NCBI GenBank assembly: GCA_964431205.1
Contig: CAYSIX010000241.1
Span: forward strand, 1-5,878
Length of the DNA: 5,878 nt
DNA from: CAYSIX01 sp964431205
Lineage (GTDB): Bacteria; Planctomycetota; Phycisphaerae; Phycisphaerales; Phycisphaeraceae
Direction of reading: 5' to 3'
The notes under the pieces were generated by a model. It made no database searches and was not told the DNA's origin. It saw nothing but the letters and a program-made list of their open reading frames with translations. This document shows positions 1 to 4,356 of this stretch, one piece after another; the stretch's first letter is position 1, and each line of letters starts with the position of its first letter. The translations under genes and the position numbers were made by a program.

Positions 1-590
1 TGCCGCGGCTGATCGAGCCGACCGAGGGCCGCGTGCTGATCGACGGGGTGGACATCGCCGCGGTGAACCTGCGCTCGCTGCGCGATCAGATCGCGGTGGT
101 GACGCAGCAGACGATGCTGTTCGAGGGGACGGTGGCGGAGAACATCGCCTACGGGCGACGGCACCTGCCGCGCGAGGCGATCGAGGCGGCGGCGAGGGCG
201 GCGTTCGCCCACGACTTTGTCGCCAACCTGCCGGACGGGTACGACACGCGGCTGGGCGAGCGCGGCGAGGGCCTCTCGGGCGGGCAGAAGCAGCGGCTGT
301 GCATCGCCCGCGCGATCGTGCGAAACCCGGCGATCCTCATCCTCGACGAGGCGACCAGCCAGATCGACGCCGAGTCCGAGGCGAAGATCAACCGCGCCCT
401 GGCGGCGGCACGACGCGGCCGCACCACCTTCATCATCGCCCACCGGCTCAGCACCGTGCTCGACGCCGACCAGATCCTCGTGATGGCCGACGGCCGCATC
501 CTCGACCGCGGCGGCCACGCCGAGCTGCTCGATCGCTGCCCCACCTACCGCATGCTCACCCGCGCCCAACTGCAACCCCCCGCGGCCTAG
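1..590 (+). CDS. ABC exporter ATP-binding protein, 3' part (5' end outside window)
   Basis: This is the C-terminal nucleotide-binding domain of an ABC exporter of the MsbA/ABCB type, which couples ATP hydrolysis to export across the inner membrane. The frame is open from base 3. Visible motifs in order are the Q-loop (VVTQQTMLF, about 96-122), the ABC signature LSGGQKQR (273-296), Walker B ILILDEATS (333-359) with the catalytic Glu, a D-loop reading SQID where SALD is usual, and the H-loop IIAHRLSTV (His at 441-443). Walker A and any fused membrane domain lie upstream, so the full architecture cannot be seen. Spacing and motif wording fit the fused half-transporter class better than importer ATPases. 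The substrate cannot be read from this part; a lipid or lipid A flippase is possible but unproven. The stop is TAG at 588-590, and the pseudopilin gene starts 14 bases later, suggesting one transcript. Confidence 0.93.
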   Translation, partial: PRLIEPTEGRVLIDGVDIAAVNLRSLRDQIAVVTQQTMLFEGTVAENIAYGRRHLPREAIEAAARAAFAHDFVANLPDGYDTRLGERGEGLSGGQKQRLCIARAIVRNPAILILDEATSQIDAESEAKINRALAAARRGRTTFIIAHRLSTVLDADQILVMADGRILDRGGHAELLDRCPTYRMLTRAQLQPPAA

Positions 591-604
591 AATGGCGCCC
601 CGCC

Positions 605-1411
605 ATGACGAGTCGCCCAGACACCCACGCGTTCACCCTCATCGAGCTGCTCGTGGTCATCGCCATCATCGCGCTGCTCGTCGGCATCCTCCTGCCGGCG
701 CTGAGCAAGGCCCGCGACTCGGCGCTTTCGATCTCCTGCGCCCAGGCCCAGCGCCAGATCGGCATCGCCACCCACGCCTACGCCAGCGGGCACGGCGGCC
801 GCCTGCCCGTCAACCCCGAGGCGAGCTTCGATGCCCAGCGGGGCTACTTCGGTCACACCGCCCCGACCAACGCCCTGTTCCTGATCGGCAACCCCGGCTC
901 CGCTCAGGCCCCGAGCCCGGGACAAACCGACGATCGGCTCGTCGGCCTCGGCGTGCTCTTCGACAGCACCCTCGACGACCACCGCGCCGCCTTCTGCCCC
1001 GCTGATGACTCGAACAATCCCGTCGAAGAGCTCGACGCCATCAACACCCGGCGACGCTCGGCCTCCAGCTCCTACTACGCCCGCCAGCTCGTCAGCGAGC
1101 AGCACCCGAGGCTCGACGACCTGGGCGCCAGCGCCCCCGGCCTCGACGCCTCCGCCCTGGCCATGGACGCCAACTCCCTGATCACCGCCTTCCCCGAGGG
1201 CTTCAACACCAACCACCAGAACCGCATCGTCAACGTGCTCTATCACGACGGTCGCGTGCAGACCTGGCCCAACGGCTCCGACCTGCGCGACGGCGTGTTC
1301 TCCGTCCGCGACGCCGACCTGGCCGACGTCATCGGCCGGCTGCGACAGGTCTTCGTCCACGCCGACTTCGCCCCGCGCGGCGAGCCCGCCGACGCGCCGC
1401 CGGCGTTCTGA
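605..1411 (+). CDS. Prepilin-type N-terminal cleavage/methylation domain protein (type II secretion pseudopilin-like)
   Basis: The product is 268 residues. The N-terminus is a short leader (residues 1-9), then FTLIELLVVIAIIALLVGIL (10-29), a class III signal and membrane helix recognised by prepilin peptidase. The mature protein would begin at Phe10 with the conserved Glu at +5 (Glu14). The residue before the cleavage site is Ala9 rather than the usual Gly. PALSKARDSA (31-40) continues the typical N-terminal helix. The globular part contains FCPADDSN (130-137) and ends in NHQNRIVNVLYHDGRV (203-218), a version of the H-X9-DG motif of planctomycete pseudopilins, with ten rather than nine residues between His and Asp-Gly. 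Such genes are present in many paralogues in this phylum, and their partners are mostly unknown. The start at 605 is chosen because the leader is then of normal length; no Shine-Dalgarno is visible. The longer open frame upstream overlaps the ABC gene and is not coding. Confidence 0.9.
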   Translation: MTSRPDTHAFTLIELLVVIAIIALLVGILLPALSKARDSALSISCAQAQRQIGIATHAYASGHGGRLPVNPEASFDAQRGYFGHTAPTNALFLIGNPGSAQAPSPGQTDDRLVGLGVLFDSTLDDHRAAFCPADDSNNPVEELDAINTRRRSASSSYYARQLVSEQHPRLDDLGASAPGLDASALAMDANSLITAFPEGFNTNHQNRIVNVLYHDGRVQTWPNGSDLRDGVFSVRDADLADVIGRLRQVFVHADFAPRGEPADAPPAF

Positions 1412-1446
1412 AGAAGAAAGGCGTCACTGCTCTGAAGTCGCGGCTC

Positions 1447-1511
1447 AAGCCGAGGCCTCAGCGCAGCGAAGGGCCGGATCCGAGCCTTCGCTATCGCTCA
1501 GGCCTCGGCTT
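1447..1511. terminator. Long imperfect hairpin between convergent genes, possible bidirectional terminator
   Basis: An inverted repeat fills most of the gap between the pseudopilin stop (1411) and the MBL-fold gene stop (1539). The outer arms 1447-1458 and 1500-1511 pair perfectly (12 bp). After a C/C mismatch come 4 bp (1460-1463 with 1495-1498), a small internal loop, then 8 bp (1465-1472 with 1485-1492). The apex contains the palindrome CGGATCCG (1475-1482). That gives about 24 bp in total. There is no T-tract directly after it on either strand, so it is not a textbook intrinsic terminator. The convergent position makes transcription termination the simplest role. The right arm belongs to a repeat found again at 3146-3197. 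Confidence 0.5.
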
Positions 1512-1512
1512 C
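1461..1512 (+). repeat. Dispersed intergenic repeat, copy 1
   Basis: Aligned without gaps to 3146-3197, this copy matches at 47 of 52 positions. The core 1470-1512 matches 3155-3197 at 40 of 43, with differences at 1474, 1493 and 1496. Both copies have the same orientation and lie between a plus-strand gene and a convergent minus-strand gene. In this copy the repeat is the inner and right part of a long hairpin. It may be a REP-like or other small repeat family; with only two copies visible this cannot be settled here. Confidence 0.75.
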
Positions 1513-1538
1513 CCATGCGCGTGCGGTTTCACCAACGC

Positions 1539-2375
1539 TCAGAACGTCAGGCGGAGCTGGGCGCGGCGCGCGGGTTTGAGCGGCGTGACGGCGAACCAGC
1601 GCGTGCGGCGGCGCTGCTCGGTCAGCGTCACGCGCCGGGCCAGCACGGGATCGCGTTCGAAGACGCGGCGGACCTTCATCGGGTGGTTGCACTGTCGGCT
1701 GCGGTGCATGAGCAGGACGTGTCGGGGGTTGCCGCGGGGGCTGGCGTCGGCGATGTGGCGAACGGCGTCGAAGGCCTGGTCGTTGGACAGGTGGCCGGAG
1801 TCGGAGAGGTTGCGGCGGTTGACGAAGGTGGGGCGTAGGCTGTGGAGGGTCATGTGCTCGTCGTAGTTGGACTCGAGGCAGAGCAGGTCGACGCCGGCGA
1901 GGTGGTCGATGAGCGCGGGCGGGGCGTGGCCGAGGTCGGTGGCGTAGCCGACGGAGGCGCCGTCGGCGTCGAAGCGGTAGCCGATGGTGCCCTGGCGGTC
2001 GTGCTGGAGACGGAGGGTGGAGACGGTGAGCCCGGGCCAGGGCTCGAAGGGTTCATCGGCGAAGGGCTGGACGAGACCGGCGTCGAGCGTGTGCGCGGCG
2101 CGGTCGAGCCGGGCGAGCTCGTCGGCGTGCCAGCGGTGCAGGAACAGGCGTGTGGCGGTGGGGGGCAGGCGTCGCAGCCAGGCGGGGCGGAAGTGGTCGC
2201 GGTCGAGGTGGGTCAGGACGACGGCGTCGATGGCGGTCGGGTCGAGCCGTGCCTGGCGCATGCGGCGGGCGGTGGTGACGGGGCCGAAGCCGGCGTCGAT
2301 GAGCAGGGTGCGGCCGCGGTGTTGCAGGACGGTGCAGTTGCCGCCGGAGCCGCTGCCCAGGACGCAGAGGCGCAT
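1539..2375 (-). CDS. MBL-fold metallo-hydrolase, WalJ/YycJ-like, with variant HxDxDH motif
   Basis: The product is 278 residues and cytoplasmic, with no signal peptide. The N-terminus MRLCVLGSGSGGNC matches the WalJ/YycJ family start, as do LLIDAGFG (24-31), TDLG (146-149), LESNYDEHM (167-175), SDSGHLSN (191-198) and LMHRSRQCNHP (222-232). Probable metal ligands are His56, Asp60, His61, His125, Asp147 and His224. The main metal motif reads THLDRDH (55-61): the second histidine of the usual HxHxDH is Asp58. Family members are metal-dependent nucleases or phosphodiesterases; WalJ is linked to cell-wall and DNA metabolism in Firmicutes, but the substrate here is unknown. The start at 2375 is chosen because the family begins at MRL. 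The frame stays open to 2534, adding 53 Ala/Pro/Arg-rich residues that look non-coding. Only a weak GAGG lies close before the chosen ATG. The gene is convergent with the pseudopilin and divergent from the small lipoprotein gene. Confidence 0.85.
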   Translation of the reverse strand: MRLCVLGSGSGGNCTVLQHRGRTLLIDAGFGPVTTARRMRQARLDPTAIDAVVLTHLDRDHFRPAWLRRLPPTATRLFLHRWHADELARLDRAAHTLDAGLVQPFADEPFEPWPGLTVSTLRLQHDRQGTIGYRFDADGASVGYATDLGHAPPALIDHLAGVDLLCLESNYDEHMTLHSLRPTFVNRRNLSDSGHLSNDQAFDAVRHIADASPRGNPRHVLLMHRSRQCNHPMKVRRVFERDPVLARRVTLTEQRRRTRWFAVTPLKPARRAQLRLTF

Positions 2376-2470
2376 GGCCTCGGCGCGGGGGGTTCGCCGT
2401 CGTGAGGCGGGGGGTGGCGCGACGGAGTGGGGGGCGGCGGCACCGGAGCCGGCGGGGGCCTGTGTCGCGA

Positions 2471-2484
2471 CGCGTTCGAACGCG
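2471..2484. promoter_or_regulatory. Perfect 14-base palindrome, candidate operator
   Basis: CGCGTTCGAACGCG reads identically on both strands. It lies 96 bases upstream of the MBL-fold gene start, in the divergent region. A dimeric regulator could bind here, but palindromes rich in CG arise easily in GC-rich DNA and no known operator was recognised. Confidence 0.25.
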
Positions 2485-2676
2485 GCGGCGGAGAACAACC
2501 CAGCCTGAGCGGTGAATGAGGCCATCCGTGCCATCCCGTGCGAGCGTGACAGACGTTGCGACCGGTGTGACCGGCCCGGGCATGGTCGGCCAGGCCGAGG
2601 CGAAGGTCAACCGGTCGCGCGTGAGGGAAAATCTTCGCGGACCGTTTGGATCGTCGGCGGGTGTATTGGACAGTTG

Positions 2677-2706
2677 ATCGGAACGGGACGGATCGGGTCG
2701 GGTCGG
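2677..2706 (+). repeat. Pentamer tandem repeat, six units of RWCGG
   Basis: Six consecutive 5-base units read ATCGG, AACGG, GACGG, ATCGG, GTCGG, GTCGG. All fit the consensus R-W-C-G-G with CGG constant. The tract lies 114 bases upstream of the small lipoprotein start. It may be a slippage-prone simple repeat or a set of short binding sites; imperfect units suggest it is not currently expanding. Confidence 0.6.
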
Positions 2707-2756
2707 CGTGCACGTGGCCGATAAGCCGGCGGGTCCGGGGCGGGTGAACCGTGAGC

Positions 2757-2768
2757 CGGCGATCGCCG
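2757..2768. promoter_or_regulatory. Perfect 12-base palindrome upstream of the lipoprotein gene
   Basis: CGGCGATCGCCG is self-complementary and ends 51 bases before the ATG at 2820. The position is reasonable for an operator or a leader hairpin, but no regulator family can be assigned, and the motif is short for a GC-rich genome. Confidence 0.2.
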
Positions 2769-2806
2769 ATTCATGAGGGGTCACGGGTCGAAGACAACGG
2801 GGGCGC

Positions 2807-2812
2807 GAAGGG
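2807..2812 (+). promoter_or_regulatory. Ribosome binding site deciding the lipoprotein start
   Basis: GAAGGG lies 7 bases before the ATG at 2820 and is a reasonable Shine-Dalgarno sequence. It favours 2820 over the in-frame GTG at 2751 or 2814. Confidence 0.5.
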
Positions 2813-2819
2813 CGTGTTC

Positions 2820-3098
2820 ATGGTGTGTTCAATCGTTCGCGGAACGGCCCTGGCGGCGTTGTTGACGATGGCCTGGGGATGCGGGGTCTCGCGCGAGCGC
2901 GTGGTACTGATCGAGCCGGAATACTCGTACCTGCGTGACGAGCCGCGGATCGAGCCGCTGCGTCAGGACGCGTCGGTGCGTGCGGACACACACTTCACGA
3001 TCGCGCTGCCGCGTCTGCCGCGGCAGGCGGACGAGGCGACGGGCGAGAGCCGTTACGAGGGCACGCTGCGTCTGGGGGCGGCGGAGTCGTCGCGCTGA
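2820..3098 (+). CDS. Small predicted lipoprotein of unknown function
   Basis: The product is 92 residues. The N-terminus MVCSIVRGTALAALLTMAWGC has a short n-region with one Arg, a hydrophobic stretch (residues 9-19) and Cys21 as candidate lipidated residue. The lipobox AWGC is imperfect, since Leu-Ala/Ser is expected before Gly-Cys. The mature part is about 72 residues, charged and hydrophilic, with VVLIEPEYSYLRDEPRIEPL (about 27-46) as its most distinctive stretch. No domain was recognised. The ATG at 2820 is preferred because it places the signal peptide at the very N-terminus and has a GAAGGG upstream; starting at GTG 2751 would add 23 unrelated residues. The gene stands alone, divergent from the MBL-fold gene and convergent with lpxD. 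An envelope location is inferred only from the signal peptide, and it could be a lineage-restricted gene. Confidence 0.6.
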   Translation: MVCSIVRGTALAALLTMAWGCGVSRERVVLIEPEYSYLRDEPRIEPLRQDASVRADTHFTIALPRLPRQADEATGESRYEGTLRLGAAESSR

Positions 3099-3145
3099 GC
3101 GAAGCGGATCGGGACCACGCGGTGAAGAAGCAGGCCGGGCCCTGG

Positions 3146-3197
3146 GCGCGGCGCAGGGTCGGATCCGAGCCTTCGCTCTCACTCAGGCCTCGGCTTC
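3146..3197 (+). repeat. Dispersed intergenic repeat, copy 2
   Basis: This is the second copy of the repeat at 1461-1512 (47 of 52 identical, 40 of 43 in the core), again between convergent genes: 48 bases after the lipoprotein stop and 68 bases before the lpxD stop. It keeps the apex palindrome TCGGATCCGA (3159-3168) and the right arm ending in GGCCTCGGCTTC. The left arm (about 3128-3145) is degenerate, so the long stem of copy 1 cannot form. Confidence 0.75.
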
Positions 3198-3265
3198 GGT
3201 GGTCTAGTCCCGGCGCTCGCCCGGTCTATCGGTGACAACGACAGGCAGAACTGTTCGCGGCGTGA

Positions 3266-4306
3266 TCAGGGCTTGTGGCGTTCACGGAGCTGATCGAGCT
3301 GTCGCTCGAGGCGTTTGATGCGCGCGACCAGGTCGGGCAGGCGTTGGGAGTGGAGCCAGACGCGTTTGATGTCGGTCAGGGGAATGGCGGGGGTGCCGCC
3401 GACGGCGGCGTCGTCGGGGACGTCGTGCATGACGCCGGAGCAGGCGGCGATCTGGGCGCGGTGTCCGATGCGCAGGTGTCCGGCGATGCCGGTCTGCCCG
3501 CCGATGGCGACGTAGTCGCCGGTCTCGACCGACCCGGCCAGGCCGACCTGGGCGACGAAGAGGTTGTGCCGGCCGACGCGGGTGCCGTGACCGATGGTGA
3601 CGCTGTTGGAGAACTTGGTGCCGGCGCCGACGACGGTGGACCCGAGGGTGGCGCGATCGACCGAGCAGTTGGCGCCCATCTCGACGTCGTCCTCGATGAC
3701 GGCGTTGCCGGTCTGGGGGATCTTGTGGTGCTGGCCGGCGTGGGTGGCGTAGCCGAAGCCGTCCTGTCCGATGACGCAGCCGGCGTGGAGGGTGACGCGG
3801 TCGCCCAGGACGCAGCGGTCGTAGACGGTGACGTGAGGGTAGAGGATGCCGTCGCGGCCGATGCGGGCGTCGGCGCCGATGTAGGCGTGGGCGTGGACCA
3901 CGGTGCCGGGCCCGACGCGGGCGCCGGGGCCGACGACGGCGAACGGACCGACGTGGCAGGACGGATCGATCGAGGCGGTATCGTCGACGATGGCGTGCGG
4001 CGAGACGCCGGGCGGCGGCTGCTCGCGGAAGCCGACGAGGGCGACGACGGCCTGGCGGAAGGCGAAGTACGCGTCGTCGGCGATCAGGACGGTGCGGTCG
4101 CCGGCCAGCTCGCGGTCGGCCGGGGCGAGCACCACGGCGGCGGCGCGCGTGCGACCCAACGCTTCGGTGTACTTGCGGTGGTTGAAGAAGCTGACGTCGG
4201 CGGGCCCGGCGTCGTCCAGCGTCGCGCAACCCCTGACCTGGGCTGAGCCGTCGCCCTCCACACGGGCCCCGATCGCCTCGGCGAGCTGATCGATCGTCAT
4301 GGACAT
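3266..4306 (-). CDS. lpxD: UDP-3-O-acylglucosamine N-acyltransferase
   Basis: LpxD carries out the third step of lipid A synthesis in the cytoplasm: it transfers a 3-hydroxyacyl chain from acyl carrier protein to the 2-amine of UDP-3-O-acylglucosamine. The product is 346 residues, close to E. coli LpxD (341). Residues 1-105 form the uridine-binding LpxD domain, including VSFFNHRKYTEAL (38-50). Residues about 108-305 are left-handed beta-helix hexapeptide repeats. Family landmarks are QDGFGYA (181-187), CSVDRATLG (214-222), SVTIGHG with the probable catalytic His240, and GIAGHL with His277; these match E. coli His239 and His276. The C-terminal helix (about 316-346) is rich in Arg, Leu and Gln, as in the family. 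ATG 4306 is chosen over ATG 4300 because a good Shine-Dalgarno lies 8 bases before it. It follows nuoG by 50 bases on the same strand and is probably co-transcribed. No other lpx gene is in the window. Confidence 0.96.
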   Translation of the reverse strand: MSMTIDQLAEAIGARVEGDGSAQVRGCATLDDAGPADVSFFNHRKYTEALGRTRAAAVVLAPADRELAGDRTVLIADDAYFAFRQAVVALVGFREQPPPGVSPHAIVDDTASIDPSCHVGPFAVVGPGARVGPGTVVHAHAYIGADARIGRDGILYPHVTVYDRCVLGDRVTLHAGCVIGQDGFGYATHAGQHHKIPQTGNAVIEDDVEMGANCSVDRATLGSTVVGAGTKFSNSVTIGHGTRVGRHNLFVAQVGLAGSVETGDYVAIGGQTGIAGHLRIGHRAQIAACSGVMHDVPDDAAVGGTPAIPLTDIKRVWLHSQRLPDLVARIKRLERQLDQLRERHKP

Positions 4307-4314
4307 GCCGGGGG

Positions 4315-4320
4315 CACCTC
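4315..4320 (-). promoter_or_regulatory. Ribosome binding site of lpxD
   Basis: On the minus strand this reads GAGGTG, with 8 bases between it and the ATG at 4306. It is one of the clearest Shine-Dalgarno sequences in the window and supports 4306 rather than 4300 as the start. Confidence 0.6.
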
Positions 4321-4356
4321 GGCCCGTCGCGGCCAATCGTCGCGTCGCCGCCTGGC

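Larger units (their letters stand above)
2376..2819. other. Gene-free divergent intergenic region
   Basis: These 444 bases separate the start of the MBL-fold gene (minus) from the small lipoprotein gene (plus), so promoters for both should lie here. I could not identify a convincing -35/-10 pair. Open frames crossing it have Arg/Pro/Gly-rich translations typical of shadow frames in GC-rich DNA. It contains evenly spaced G-runs (2387-2458), a perfect 14-base palindrome (2471-2484), a short dyad CCGGT-GTG-ACCGG (2562-2574), a six-unit pentamer repeat (2677-2706) and a perfect 12-base palindrome (2757-2768). An N-terminal extension of the MBL protein into 2376-2534 is possible but not favoured. 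Confidence 0.6.

Noticed and set aside
587..1360. Minus-strand open frame of 257 codons opposite the pseudopilin
   Set aside because: The Gly/Val/Ala-rich translation has no motif, while the plus strand has a definite prepilin N-terminus and DG motif.
1842..2405. Long plus-strand open frame of 187 codons opposite the MBL-fold gene
   Set aside because: Its translation is Gly/Val/Ala/Glu-rich low complexity, typical of the antisense of a GC-rich gene, while the minus strand shows clear WalJ/MBL motifs.
2387..2458. G-quadruplex in the G-rich stretch
   Set aside because: The G-runs are separated by 14-19 bases, too far apart for a stable classical quadruplex.
2582..2610. Possible minus-strand promoter: TTGACC, 17-base spacer, GACCAT
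   Set aside because: The -35 is fair, but the -10 matches only three of six consensus positions, which is not enough to call in GC-rich DNA.
2512..2724. Small plus-strand open frame of 70 codons in the divergent region
   Set aside because: It has an Arg/Gly-rich composition, no ribosome site and no recognisable features, and it runs through the pentamer repeat.
2053..2784. Minus-strand open frame of 243 codons covering the divergent region
   Set aside because: The translation is dominated by Arg and Pro with no recognisable motif, and half of it overlaps the MBL-fold gene in another frame.
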